Positions 41,037 through 53,975 of a DNA stretch of 64,000 nt are shown piece by piece. The translations under genes and the position numbers were made by a program. The notes beneath the pieces were generated by a model. The model was given only the letters and a program-made list of their open reading frames with translations. It ran no database searches and had not been told where the DNA came from. This DNA comes from Aphis gossypii (lineage: Eukaryota; Arthropoda; Insecta; Hemiptera; Aphididae): NCBI RefSeq assembly GCF_020184175.1, contig NC_065530.1:60303260-60367259 (forward strand). Reading direction: 5' to 3'. Numbering within the stretch: the stretch's first letter is position 1; each line of letters opens with the position of its first letter.

Positions 41037-44000
41037 ACAATATTATACTAATTGTACGTCTTATAGTTTTCGATCACCGGTCATCAAATATTTGTATAGA
41101 AAAATGGTAGAAAAACGTTAAGAAGTCAAGAAAAACACTAATTATATAATTTCGTTGTTCTGGTTAATGTCTGTCTCCACACATAATGACATCATCCGGC
41201 GATGTACGTAATTTTTAGGCTGTTTAATGACAGCATAATAATTTCAAGAGTTATAATAGTCGACGTTTAATTTCCGTCTCCAAGTCCGTTATCGAAAATA
41301 ATAATAATAACAATAACGAAATAAAAAACCACTTAAACGGTGCCCATTATCTCTGCGGGGTGAGTTCATAACGATTTTCTATCCGTCTGCCAGCAGACGT
41401 CTGCCGGCGCACTCATAATACATTAATTTTAGGGTGCCCCGTGAGCTGCAGCCTAACATAATAATATCATTATACACCGACGTAGACGATTTATTGTAAT
41501 ATTTTTTTTTCTTTCGTTACTATTTCATAATTTATATTTTTTTTCGATTTCAGTTTTAATGTAATTGTTTCCTAGGTTTATATGTACGACTGAAGAATCG
41601 TTTGGAAATGGCATTTAGTCCGGAACGACATTATTATTGTGATATAATGATTAACGTGAGTAAAGAACTTTAACTTAAAATTTTAAAAAATACGTTATAC
41701 CCACATGTTTTTACTCGGTAGTTTTTAACATTAGACTGTGAATAATTGACTCATTATAGTCATTATACAGTTTAAAATAAAAATACTATCCAAAGCCTCA
41801 AAACAATTTTTTTTTTTTTTGACGAATGATTTCTTAAGAAAATCATAATTTTCTAAGCATTTTCAAATAGAAAATTTTCTTTTGATATAATAACGTATTA
41901 AAAATATTACATCGTCCGTGTTCAACAATTTCTGGAACTTGTATAATGTATATTCTTTATTATAGACATATTACCATATTAACATGTGTTCGTTATTTTT
42001 CATATTATATATTTCTATTTTTCTTCTTATCACTTTATACATAATTTACTATATAGGTACATAATAACCTATAGGTAAATAAAACCACAGAAAACACATT
42101 TTAATGTTACTATATCATATTTTATAGTATTACTATGTTATATTATACGTGATTCGTTGATGGGCATATCGTCTGCCATCTCATAAAACGAATAGGTTTA
42201 CAAAAGTTTTACATATATTCTCTCCTCTAGTATAACTGCACTCCTATCCTACAACCATAACAACTATCTATCTATCTTAATGGCCGCAGAAGAACAACCA
42301 ATCACAAATATTCCTTACTAAACTGAGAAATAGTTTGATCGATTTACCACAATGTAATCTTAAATTTACTATTACATATTTCATAGTTCCATCATACTTA
42401 ATGGTAGATTAACCTTTAAGTTTTCTTTCACAAACTATTGGTACTTTTCTAACACTCCTTTATCTTATCTTTCATTTATTTATTTTTTTACAATCTACTA
42501 TACCAAATATTGACTCTATTTTTGATTTTTGATTTGTCTTAGTATAAAAATGTTATCAAAGACCTTTAAGGAAACAACTTTAAAGATCAATTTGAATAGA
42601 GATAGTTGAAACTTTTACCGAAAGTCAGTTATTGAGTTTTATGAGCAACTATTAGACTACCAGCTATTGTATACAGACTGATACCATGCATGGACTTTAA
42701 TTATTAGGTACTGTACAACATTTTTATTTTCACCAAACTTTTATGAAAACGAAAATAAATATATGATTTTTATTAAACTAATACGTAAATGTAATTAACA
42801 TAAGTATATTGACTATATTGTTATAAGAACATTTTCGTTACCTATATTATATCTATGGCATTTATATTTTATATTCGTAAACTTTCCACACATTTTATTT
42901 TTATTATGATTACGGTTATTTATATTTACAGATTTGCATTTGATTGGTTGGGATAGTGACCAATATTAGCTGCGGATTAAATAAAAAAAATAATTGACCA
43001 TTTAGTGATGTAAATATAGGCTTTCTATGTACCTACTTGCAACGGAAATTTATTGGTGTAAACAGATAACATCCATGGATAGGTATTATATTATTGAATG
43101 ATAAGAAAACAATAATTACAAACAACAAAATGATTAAATTAGTATGCAACGATATTAGCCTTTCAAATGAATTTGTTTAATTTTATTTATTTGGCGTGTA
43201 ATATTTCATATTAAACATTAAGTGGGTATATAATAAATAGGATTTTGAGATTATTCAAATTACTTTATTGATAATTTATCAAAATAAGCAAATTTCTTGA
43301 ATACAAAATATAATCACTATAAATTAATAGATGGTGTCCAGTTTACTACTTAAGACTTCGTTTAGTAAATACACTACTGAAGGAGCTATCGTCATAAGTC
43401 ATGTACTCGTGTATACAGATTAATTATTATATGAAATTATATGTACCCATATATTATTATACTGATGATCGTATATCACTGATTTTTCATTATTTTTAGA
43501 CATTCGTCTACTGAGATTCTATTTCGTTTTTAGTTTTAACGAGAAAAAGTTTACCAACGTATAATTTGCCGACACGACGAAACCATCATTATTATAAATT
43601 AAAATATTATGCAATATAATAATATAATACAACGTGAGAAAACTGTACAGATGCACTAGTGGTTAAGCAAAATCTAACGCTCAACGAACCTGCGGTTGAT
43701 TAACGATATAATTGTGTGCGTTAATTTAGTTACAAAACTTATTGCAGTTACGAAACTGTGTTTGTTTTGTGTGTACATATACATAATATTGGAACGAATA
43801 ATAAAATAAAATAAATTACTAATATTAAACTGTATTATTTGTATGGATAAAAAGATAAAATAATTATATTATAAAAACTGAATAGTGTTGAACTTTAAAA
43901 CTTATAATAGCAGGAGAGCATGTTTTTATCTAATCCATTTACATGTTTTATCAGTCATGACTTAGAAAAATATATATGTAGATACCTAGGTTATAATTTA

Positions 44001-47000
44001 TTACTAAACGATATCATATTATTACACCTAGTTGATATTTTATTTTTAATTTCTTTCTTAGTTGTTGGCTGTTAGCTGCTATGAGGTTTTAACTGCGTAA
44101 AAAAAACATATTAAAGTTATTAACTAATAGTTAATATAACTGTTAACCATGGTATATGTTTTGTGTTAATATATTTATATACATATAAACCTATTCTTAT
44201 GTTGGGCGTCATGTATTATTTATTGCGTGGTAGTATATTTATAATAATATGATATGAACTATTGTGTTTAATTTAAAACCGCGACGAACCCACCGAAAAC
44301 AAAAACCACCATCGGTTTTCGCTCGCATGATCTGCGACGGAGTGAAAGCAGTCGATTATACTGTTGGTGTGATGTGTATATTATATTAAAATACATCATA
44401 ATTACATCGTCAGAACTACATAATATCCATTAAGTGTACGTATAACCGCAAAGGTAAGCAAGTTAACGAAAAATTAATTTTAATTAGTTTTAGGTCAGCT
44501 TTATTTTGACTCCATATTATGTTTTTAGGTAATATTACGAAGAAAATATTAATATTATTTTAATAAGTTAGTTAAAAATAAGTTAATTATGTAGTATTTT
44601 TTAATCATCATCTAGGTCACACATAGTAATTACTAATTAAGTATGCAACTACAATTGTTTTTTTTTAAATGATAATTAAAGATTTTGTTAAAAATACATC
44701 TTATTCTTCATTAGGTAGTACACCAGATGCTGTACTAGTTGTTTAGTTAATTATTAAATTAAGGTACATTAGTACGTTTTTTATCTCTTAATTATATACT
44801 ATTAAACTTCGAACGTTTTATCTTCCAAATATTTTATTTTTCAATATTTTAAATTTACAGGTACCTATCAAATCGCAAGATACAAAAAGACAACATTAAT
44901 GCCATGTGGTGAAGCTCCTTACGGTTTGGTGAGCGAAGTTAAAAGGCAGCAAAGCCCTCTAGTTATATAAAATATTATATAAATTGTTTATTTTTATTAT
45001 TATTATAATTTCGTATATAATAATGTATACATTTTACCTTAAGTTAGATTAGGCACACCAAACATGCTACATAATATAAATATAGTGTAAATATTGCATT
45101 GTAGATACCTACTCATAAGTCGTATTGTTTTCGATTTGCATAACTCAAAACCATTTACAAAAATTTTCAACGCCTCCATTATAGTGCGTACGGGTAATTA
45201 TTTTTTAAATGAATAATTCACGTGCGTTATTATTCATTGTTATTATTTATGGTATAGGATCTTATTGGCTACAAAATTATAATCTTTTGCCGCATATTAT
45301 TATTTATACAATATAGCTGAAAATGCGGCGTACGTGTCATTTCAGTTTATTTATGCCACCTATTAAAAATGGAATAAATATATTCATTGAACTTATAAAT
45401 TAGAAAAATAACTCGGTAAAAAAAAAGCGCTTACAATTATAGCAATGCTCGAGCGTAATGTGTGTACGTGTTATACATGTTAACATTTCTAATGTCACAG
45501 ATTTTGTTCTTAACATTAGACCCGAGTTGACGAGCAAGTTCTACCAAAAAACCTCAATAAAAAATAATTTACGCGAATATATTATATATAATAGATTATT
45601 AATATAATATTATAAAATGAGAAGCAGTTAGATTAGAAAGGGAAAGGTGTGCATGATGCCTTATTATTCAAAAGTTGTGAAAAACAACAAATTGATAATT
45701 TTTATTTTGACGATTAACACATAAGTTTAGATTGCATCGAACTAACAGGTTTTGGTTACGTTTAACGCACGTACCCTCTCGGTTTATAACATTATTAAAT
45801 TTATACACATAGGTACATAAAATCGTTTAATGGCATTCTATAATATAATAACGGTCGTGCGTACCTACGAGTTTTATGTCGATTAATAATTTTTTTCGAT
45901 TAAAATACTTTTAGGCGTACTTGCGTGTTTATATAAATATATATATATAGGTGCACTTATACATATACATATATGATATTTATACAGCTATACGGTATAC
46001 TTAACGACCTTCGTCAAGTATATATTCGGATACATTATAGTCTATTCTCTTAGTCTTATACGTCAAGGTCCACCTTAATATTATTGGTGTAAAAAGATCG
46101 AAAATTAGTCAAATCGCCTATACAGTATACACTAATAATCATTATGGACCTATACATAATACCACAATAATATATTATTGTAATAGTCTTACCTATTTCA
46201 GTCAACTTAATTCGATAATTCATGCGTTACTCGACGACCATTTGTAATTAACTCGAACGTTTGTTACCAACAACTAAAAAGTATGTTAATTTACATGTAA
46301 ATGTGTTTTTTTAAATGTCTGCAGTTAAAAATCCGAATGTCAACTTGCCAGTATTAATTTCATTATATTATATGTATACGGTGTTGTTTTCGAATAGATT
46401 TCAATAATACACTCGTATAATATATAGAGAGACAGCAATAAGTGTACAATTTCGAATATATTTCGTTCGACATATTACGTTTGTACATTAATCATAGTCT
46501 TTGGTTATTGCAGGTATTAAATAGATGGTAACAGGTATGTGTAACTATAAGTAGTAGGTAATGTGGCATAGCATATCCCACGGTTATTGCGTTGGTTTTG
46601 AAAATTACGATTTAAAAATATATATATTCATTTTTTTTTTTTTTTTTTATAAATGCTGAATTTCTACAGATAAACACAGTCTCATTAAATGTACTTTTTG
46701 AATCGCCTTACTAATAACCGTGTTTCATTTCCGACGCGCCAAAAAAACAATATAAATCGAATAACATAAATCACGAGCTAATAACGAAATAGTGGCAACA
46801 ACTAGGTAGAGAACATTTCCAATTCACAATATCATAGTTTGTGGGCAGACGCTGCAGATCAATTTATTTCTAAAAGCTGGCCCAGCTTTCTCTTTGACTT
46901 CACGCCGAACATTATATATTACAAATAACTGATAAGTCATCATTACAATTAATTTTAAGTTGGATAAAAATGGTATACAAAATACGATGTATGTATACAA

Positions 47001-49090
47001 CAAGATATTATATTATAACGTTACGTAAACAACATTACGATTTTTCTCGGATATTAAAAATTATTTTGTAATACTAAAACAAGATAAAATTTACTTAGAA
47101 CGAACTTACGTCGACAGTGTGTGAACATATTGTAATTTAATGTTTAAATCGCAATTTTTATTGTCATTTGTATTTGTCAAATAAGATCTCGATCTCGTGG
47201 GAATAACAAACAAATACTCACCTTATTTTCATTTGTAAGTAAAATATAATTGGTATTATATTTTATGTAGAAGTATAGCTCGCTTCACGACAGTTGCCTG
47301 AGACTTAGAAATAAAGCTTACACAATATAACATCATTTTTATGTAAGAACAATTGTGACGATTGTTATACAATGTTTATTATATATAATATTAATATATT
47401 ATATGTATAGATTGTTTTGTTAAGCATATTCACCCCATTTTTTTCCTTAATAATGAACTTTTTCAAATTAAGATTTTGGATTTTTTAAGTTTACTCGAAC
47501 ATTATATTAACTAATATTTATGACATGAAAGAGTATATCTTGTATATTAAAAGAAAAGATTGTATCTCCACAAGACACTCCTTAAACCATAAACAATTCT
47601 TAGTATTTGAAAATATAGTCTCTGCAGAGTACCTATACTAAACAATAACAAAATTCAAAATTTAAATAAATTCATTGTTAGAGAATAAAAGAAAGTGAAC
47701 ATGCTTATTGGATATTGTATGAATATATTTTTAAGCAATGGCGGTTTGTGTAATTGTGTGTCTACAAAACGAACAATATATGACTATAATACCAATAAAG
47801 GTAAAATATTTTACGCAATGGCCAATGATGATAAACATGCTTAACGCGTATTGGCTAAATATAATATAATAATATGTTATATCATAAACCATAATCGATT
47901 TGCTTATCCCACAATAGTTTAGGTATATTATAATAATATGTTCACACGTGCTTTCAAAATTAATAATATAAAATTACATTTTATTTTACGTAACCGGCAA
48001 TGACACGAGTATATAATAACATATTATAACACGGCGACGCATACTTTAATATATGTACGTGACGTATAAGGAACAGGGAAAATAAAATAACTACACCCAA
48101 TGTTTCAAACGGCTTAGGTACACTCTACGGTATGTCACCGGTTATTGATTTGCATATTATAACGAACTCGATGTTGTATCCACTAATCAATAACGAAAAT
48201 TTAGGTAACAAATCAAAACGACTACCTAGTCCTAATTTGTAATAAAACACGGATCAGCGGGCCTCACAACGCGAGCTGTCGACCTCCTACAAACCAAATT
48301 ATAATAAAGTGTCATGTTTTCATTACTGCGTCTTGTGAAACTGAAAACGTGTACAGAACAAACTCAAAAAATATATTTGTCTCCTACGCAAATACTATCA
48401 ACAAGACGTAGTAGTATAATACGGTATTCTAATCGCTCTGTCTCGTGCGAGTCGTGTATGGTAGTTAACTAATTGCTTATTTTTACATAATATTATAAAC
48501 GCATATCCGTCATACCCATCTGCCTATATAGAGGTAGTCACTGTTTCGGTGTCCAGTGGCGTTTAAAATTTTAAATATTCGTACCGCACAAAAAGCGGGT
48601 AAATTATATATAACTGCATATACCTAGTATCGACTTATTGAAATTTCGATTGTCTATCGTTTTGTTTGTGTCTTGATGGTTTAATTTGCAAAACTGCTTG
48701 CAATATATTTTAAAATCGATCGATCTCTGAACGATACTAATATACGCGCGGCTAAGTATGTTGTTGTGTGCAGTATTGTCGCGTAACACCCTTTGAATTT
48801 ACACATTCCTATAAATTAATCGTGCTAAAATACGCGGATGTAGGTTTTTTTTCCATTACGTTGATTTCAATTTACCATTACCGATTTATCGCGTGCCTCA
48901 CGTGCCCATAAGCCATACTTACACAGCCATGTCGAGTCAATTGTATTATATACGTTTAATTCATTAAAATACGTATATTATTAATATATTACATATGATG
49001 TGTGTGTGCGGGTACGCATCTAAATAATAAAAAAAAAACATATATAAATCAGTGAAAAAAATATATAATAAAGAACTACCGGACACGCAT
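41037..49090. other. Long gene-free AT-rich stretch
   Basis: About 8 kb with essentially no open frame of note on either strand, and therefore the emptiest part of the window. Small features are a nested palindrome at 41385-41405, a CTAT repeat at 42266-42276, a T-run of nearly 20 bases at about 46630-46649, and moderately GC-containing patches at 44280-44350 and 48240-48300. Nothing here can be named. Confidence 0.6.
41385..41405. repeat. Nested palindrome GTCTGC-CA-GCAGAC-GTCTGCC
   Basis: GTCTGC (41385-41390) pairs with GCAGAC (41393-41398) across a 2-base loop, and the latter also forms the 10-bp palindrome CAGACGTCTG with the following bases. The composition is GC-rich, unlike most palindromes here. 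It could be a dyad binding site. Confidence 0.6.
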
Positions 49091-49660
49091 TTCGGGTCGC
49101 GCACACCAAAAAAATAAATTTAACGACTTTTTCTTCTCCTCAACCCTCACCGCCGTCGTTTGAATTCATTCGTCTCCTCTCGTCGGGCTAGTTAATGCGT
49201 CCCGTTTTGTCGAACAGGTCGTTAAGGTGTGAAATTAATTTGTTATTGCCTTGATAATAATAATAAAAGTATATTATCATTTAGTATATTATGAAGACGT
49301 ATTGCGGGTAGAAAGCCATTAGCGTTGCACCGCCGACGCCAAGTCGAAACATTCCAGGCAACAGAGAGATTAACCGTCGGACACAACAGGACAGAATATA
49401 GGCGAGATCTCCGGCGATGGAAAAATGATTTATGAAGTTCGGACCGTCAACGGAAATCCACAAGTAGAAAATAAAGTCTCGCGCCGCCACCGCGCCACCA
49501 CGTATGTCATTATTAACGCAGTCGTCGTCGTTGTTGTTGTTGCATGACAAAGTACCTAAACAATCACACACATTACACGCAGCATGCTTCCTACTGTCTC
49601 GCAGAAACTGTTTACAAAAATAAAAATAGTATTTGAACAAAACGAAAAAATACAAAAAAA
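49091..49660 (-). other. GC-richer island with a 124-codon open frame, uncertain
   Basis: A GC rise covers 49090-49560. On the minus strand, 49281-49655 is open for 124 codons. Its first third is Phe/Tyr-rich low complexity and its middle carries Asn and Asp runs from GTT/GTC repeats. The last third (roughly residues 55-124) has more protein-like composition, including Gly-Pro-Asn-Phe and Gly-Val-Gly-Gly. Other frames are also partly open across the same part, which points to GC-rise effects rather than a gene. No family is recognised. Confidence 0.2.
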
Positions 49661-49897
49661 AAAAATGAAACGGAAAACGTTTTGAGACTTAAAACCAGTT
49701 TTGTCGTAGGATCAACGTCCGAAACCGAACAGAAACGATTTACTTCAAAGGTCTATTTTTATGTGTCCGGTCTCCCTTCGACGGACAACGATTACTGGCG
49801 GTAACTATCAATAATACACCACAATATACGTATATAATATATTGTACTTAATTTTTATTTGATAGGTATGTTTTTATTTTTTTGAAACTCGCTCGTT

Positions 49898-50245
49898 TCA
49901 ACACGTTCGGCAGTTCGTGTACGCATTAATGTCATGATAAATGGAACGGCGCGGTGAAGCGCATTGGCATTGTGACTGGAAAATATCAAATAATTTATTA
50001 CACCAAATAAGAAATACGTTCCAACAGCGATGTTTATAATTTCGGTAAACTTGTTTTAAATCGAATTTTCGTCTGCACGACCACAAACCCAATGTTTTGT
50101 CATTCATTTTAACTTCATATATTCGATCCCCTGCAAGTTTTATCGAAACAATTTGTTGAGGCATTCGGTCGTTACACAATACGTCAGATATTATTGCTAT
50201 ATAGTCGACATGATGATGATTTATTACATATTTTAACCGCTGATA
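49898..50245 (-). CDS. Uncharacterised open frame, 115 codons, possible exon
   Basis: On the minus strand the frame is open from just after a TAA (50246-50248) to the TGA at 49898-49900. The first ATG lies about 23-30 codons in and gives a peptide starting Met-Pro-Gln-Gln-Ile-Val-Ser-Ile-Lys-Leu. Residue use is more protein-like than in any other frame in the window: charged and hydrophobic residues alternate, with no homopolymers apart from three His. It contains about nine Cys, several in CxC or WxC-type settings, which also arise by chance. A CAG at 50240-50242 could serve as an acceptor and GTTTAC inside the frame as a weak donor. I cannot assign a family. Alternatives are a decayed transposon fragment or chance. 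Confidence 0.22.
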   Translation of the reverse strand, partial: YQRLKYVINHHHVDYIAIISDVLCNDRMPQQIVSIKLAGDRIYEVKMNDKTLGLWSCRRKFDLKQVYRNYKHRCWNVFLIWCNKLFDIFQSQCQCASPRRSIYHDINAYTNCRTC

Positions 50246-50248
50246 TTA

Positions 50249-51180
50249 CTATTTCGATTAATATTATTAATTAGTTTACCGGTCATTTACGCGTCATTTA
50301 AAATTAAATTTGGTAATCACATTCATAATTAAATGTAATTACATGATTAAACTGCACACACGATGTCAAGTGATGTTACGCATATTTGCATACCTATAGG
50401 TATACCCCGCATTGCCCGTTCCAGAGATAAATTACAATTATTAAATTAGGAAAGTGTGCAATTTTGATGTGAGGTAACACGCGATTCGGCGGCGTATGAT
50501 TTATTATATTATAATATTGTTCTATTACAATAATTATTATGTTATGTTACTCGAGGCGATATTATAGAATGATTTCGTATAAGCGAGGATAAAATACAGT
50601 AAGAAAACGCTATAAAGTCACACGCTCGTAAGTAAAATATAATATCAGTGACCCAACCCGCAATGCTATACAACAATAACTTTGGACACACTGTTTTGAG
50701 CTCTAATCGAAACATTTTAAATCACATGCATTTTGTGCGCTTATAATTTCAGTGTGCGTATAATATCTTCATAATGTTAATTAATGTGATTGTTTATTGC
50801 GTCGTCTTTGAGTGTATATTAAAAAATACAGTCGGAACTAAACCACATTAAAAATCTCCATGTAACACAATACGTCTTTTTAACTACTATACTACCCATA
50901 GGTATTCGTTAGATTTAAGCCTCACCATAGTCTACCGCCGTCATCTAATAATCCATACTATATAATATCATATAATGCACTCGTAAAAGTTAATATATGT
51001 GGACGAAAACTAAATGCGCGTAACGGTTTTCTCGCACGTTTAATATCGATTGAATAGACTATATAATATAATAAGTATGAGTAAAACTCAAAACTCACAA
51101 TATCCGTAAATCATGTTCGCAGTAAACTCGATTTGAAAATAATCGATCGTGACCGCAATTTGTTTTCAAATTTCACACAA
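50249..51180. other. AT-rich non-coding DNA
   Basis: No gene is seen. The segment is moderately AT-rich with scattered CG dinucleotides and no long open frame. Confidence 0.55.
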
Positions 51181-52140
51181 ACCGGTAGTCCTCACACGGC
51201 CGGCCGGCGTACATTATAATAACGGAGTGGCAAAAAACCCATTATATACCTATATTATAATAATTTCGATGCAGAGTTTGAAATATTTAAAAGGGTATAA
51301 GTAGTCATTTACACGCCGCAAAGAGAGCGATGAACGCCATAAACGATTCCAAATATAATTACATTATAAATAGTGTAACATATGTAAACGTGTGATACGC
51401 GCCGGATATAGGTATATATTATACGTGTATAAATATACAGACGTGTGTGTTTGTCGATTTTTTTTTTTTTTTTGTATACAAATCGACCATACCTATACAT
51501 AATTCGTCCTATATAGAGTCGTGATGTGAGCTCTGAAATCGAAAGTTTCGCGCGCCCGCGGCCGCCGGTAGCTGCAACAAGTATAAAGTAGGAAGGTATT
51601 ATGTGTATGTATATATTTATGTGCATGTACCTACTTCGCGACGGCGGGAAACGAGAGAAGTGCTCATATAATAACGTGTAATATATGAAATGAAGAAGGA
51701 CCCGAGAGAAGGAGAGCGTTGGAGAGAGACAGAGACCGCGTGACGCGCCCGAGAAAGAGAGGCAAAAAGTGTGCTATGCCTAGGCAGATGCACCGGCCGT
51801 GGGAAATCCGACTCCGATATCATATCGTGATTGCTGCTGGGTATATCTGTCGGTCGGTCGATCGGCCGGCCAGTCGGTCGCGGTCGGACCGAACGGAAAA
51901 GAGAAAACGAGGCATATATACGAGAATCGGAGACGGTCAAGACTGTTGGTTGCAGTCTCGAGTACTTACCTATATATATACTCCGGAATATATCAGACAC
52001 ACAAATTATAATTAATATTATATCATCATCATCATCATCATATTCATCGGTCATAGGTGCAACGAGTTTGCGTGTACGCAATACGTTTACAACGTGGATG
52101 ATACTATACGTATAGTCCGTGTGATACTTGCGCGGGTTTC
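51181..52140. other. CG-containing, GAGA-rich island
   Basis: This is the GC-richest kilobase outside the tandem duplication. It contains GAGAGAAGGAGAGCGTTGG-like purine DNA at 51705-51735 and many repeats of CGGTCGGTC at 51848-51893. A (TCA)n run lies at 52023-52040. Frames are open on both strands, up to 177 codons on the minus strand (51617-52150, GTG start), with a run of Asp translated from the (TCA)n repeat. Open frames on several strands at once indicate base composition, not a gene. GAGA tracts and CG content suggest a promoter or 5' untranslated region, but no clear start site is visible. Confidence 0.4.
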
Positions 52141-52156
52141 CGATTTTCACTAATTA

Positions 52157-52720
52157 TACAGGGTGATTTACCGAACCCTTATTTTTTCCATTGATACAAT
52201 GAATTTATTTAAATTTCATTTTTGGAATTTTTAATATTATATTTAAAGGATGTATTTTTATTAATTATGGAGTGTCCTGTAATATTACAAACTTTTGTTT
52301 TCAAATGAAAACTCTCTTTTTTACTGTAAAAATCATTTAGCGAATAATCGTTTTGAGAATTGCCATACGCTTAATTAAAAATTAGAACGAATAGTTTCTC
52401 AGTTATTAAATTATTTACACTGCGGAAAATAGTTCTTAAATATGGTTGTACAAAATCAATGTTAAAATCGATTAGAATAAAATGTTGAAATTACCGTAGA
52501 TCCCACCATATCTTTCAAACATAATTATCATGGATCTATAAAGAAGTTTGTATTACTACAGGATAGTGATACACTCCTCCTTAAGAATACTATAAAAAAA
52601 ACTCAAAACGTTGAAAACATGGTATTTAAGTAAACCTATTTAAAAATTCCAAAAATCAGATTTTGTATAGGTTCGTGCATTATTAAAGAACAAATTAATG
52701 AGCATGCTTGGTAATTTATC
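52157..52720 (+). repeat. Probable interspersed repeat with TACAGGGTGATT terminus
   Basis: The segment starts sharply with TACAGGGTGATTTACCGAA, a form typical of insect DNA-transposon ends. Its interior has the same texture I associate with high-copy aphid repeats, with phrases such as tttcaaatgaaaactctc and ggttgtacaaaatcaatg. The right boundary, near gcatgcttggtaat, is approximate. I find no inverted partner end, target duplication or transposase frame, so this may be a single-ended or truncated copy. Confidence 0.4.
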
Positions 52721-52933
52721 TTATATTCTATACACTTGCGTTAAAATCTCTACAAGATAATACTATTGGTAATATTAATATATTATGTACATAATATTAT
52801 TGTACATTTTAAAATATATTCAGCAACAATAATAATTATTGCTGTTGGAAACGATCCACAGATACTTGTTTACACATGGTTGACATACATAACACCGTTA
52901 ACAAATACACATACATTAAATTGTATAAACGCA

Positions 52934-53125
52934 TTAATGATCAGTTAAGAAATATATCATATAGTTTGTTGTGTAAATATTGTCAGTGATGACAAATTTT
53001 ATAACGGTTATAGAGGTGGTGCAGTTGTCCTGATTGAGCGATTCGGCCAATGATCCCGGGAGCTTTGATTTGTCTCTGTGTTGAGTGTCGGCATTTGGTG
53101 AAAACGCGTTTGATGTTGACATCAA
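52934..53125 (-). CDS. Uncharacterised open frame in a mixed-composition island
   Basis: An island at about 53010-53150 is much less AT-rich than its flanks. On the minus strand it carries an open frame with ATG at 53120-53122 and Ser/Asn/Asp/Gln-rich residues. The frame is also open upstream through His-Ser-Thr-Phe-Pro. An acceptor-like CCTTCCCACATGCGAG sits just before the ATG, and a second minus-strand frame is open over the same island up to a TGA near 52990. The part after about residue 47 is AT-derived. No family is recognised. It could be one exon, or a fragment of a mobile element next to the repeat at 52157-52720. Confidence 0.18.
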   Translation of the reverse strand: MMSTSNAFSPNADTQHRDKSKLPGSLAESLNQDNCTTSITVIKFVITDNIYTTNYMIYFLTDH

Positions 53126-53930
53126 CCTCGCATGTGGGAAGGTCGAATGATTGATATTTCGTTTAATTATAATATTATCGAATATTGTGCAAGAGAAAGA
53201 CAGAGTTATAAGCGCTTTTTTCGGATAATCACTTCATGTGTGTGTGTTAAAACGTCTTAACAAACGATACTATTATGATCTTATTTAAATTAAGTCCAAC
53301 TGCAGAGTGTCATCCATAAACATATACTTTCTATAGGTACTATTGTTATATCATATGTTTGTCAATATTATATTTATATTACTGATTAAAACCGTTTACG
53401 AGTTCATATCAATTATATAATGAGTTATCGTCCGGGTGGTGCACAAGCTACAATAAGGACTGTTTTTAATTTATCGATCCTATATGGAATATTAAATACA
53501 CAAATGAGCTACAAAATTAGTCTTTCAGCTGAAAATAAATTTTTTATTATGTGACTCATGACGGACTAATAGCGACTAAAAATGAAGTAAAATATGTATG
53601 ACCGTACACGTTGTAACCATATTTTTTATTTTTGTACATAATATTAATATATACTAATAATAAAAGATTAACTTTTGTGATTTACGATTCCGGATGCTAC
53701 GATTTATGAGGTCTATAAAGGGTTAACTTTTATGGGGTAATATTGCTCCGGATTTGATGTGTAATTACGTAAACGGTGCGTCCGCCATATGGTGGCTTAC
53801 GTCGCCCCAAGAATCTACTGTCGTTTAAAAATTAAACGTTTTTTAAAATATAATAATATACGGTAAAGATTTTACAGATACGATCGTATTAAACGTTTTT
53901 TTAAATTTATTTCATTTATTTTCTTCCGAG

Positions 53931-53975
53931 GGTGAACATGAACAACACCTGGATCCCGTGGATCTGCTGCAGTAG
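53931..53975 (+). CDS. Possible short terminal exon (weak candidate)
   Basis: A long pyrimidine tract ending TTTCTTCCGAG (53930) is a good splice-acceptor match. It is followed at once by a GC-richer segment in which one frame reads Gly-Glu-His-Glu-Gln-His-Leu-Asp-Pro-Val-Asp-Leu-Leu-Gln and then TAG (53973-53975). AATAAA occurs at 54216-54221, a plausible distance for a polyadenylation signal. Two minus-strand frames are also open over the same bases, so strand is not settled. With 14 codons no family can be assigned. Confidence 0.15.
   Translation, partial: GEHEQHLDPVDLLQ

Noticed and set aside
46498..46508. TCTTTGGTTAT, matching the start of miR-9
   Set aside because: The match ends after 11 bases and the flanks do not fold into a precursor hairpin.
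48554..48562. CAGTGGCGT, a possible hAT-type terminus (also CAGTGGCGG at 60166 and CAGAGGCGGG at 38462)
   Set aside because: No inverted partner end or 8-bp duplication was found for any of these; they may be chance words.
49519..49543. CGTCGTCGTTGTTGTTGTTG run as part of a coding repeat
   Set aside because: It is a simple trinucleotide repeat and open in several frames.
51617..52150. 177-codon minus-strand frame, the longest in the window
   Set aside because: It starts at GTG, includes an Asp run from a (TCA)n repeat, and three plus-strand frames are open over the same bases. The GC rise explains it.
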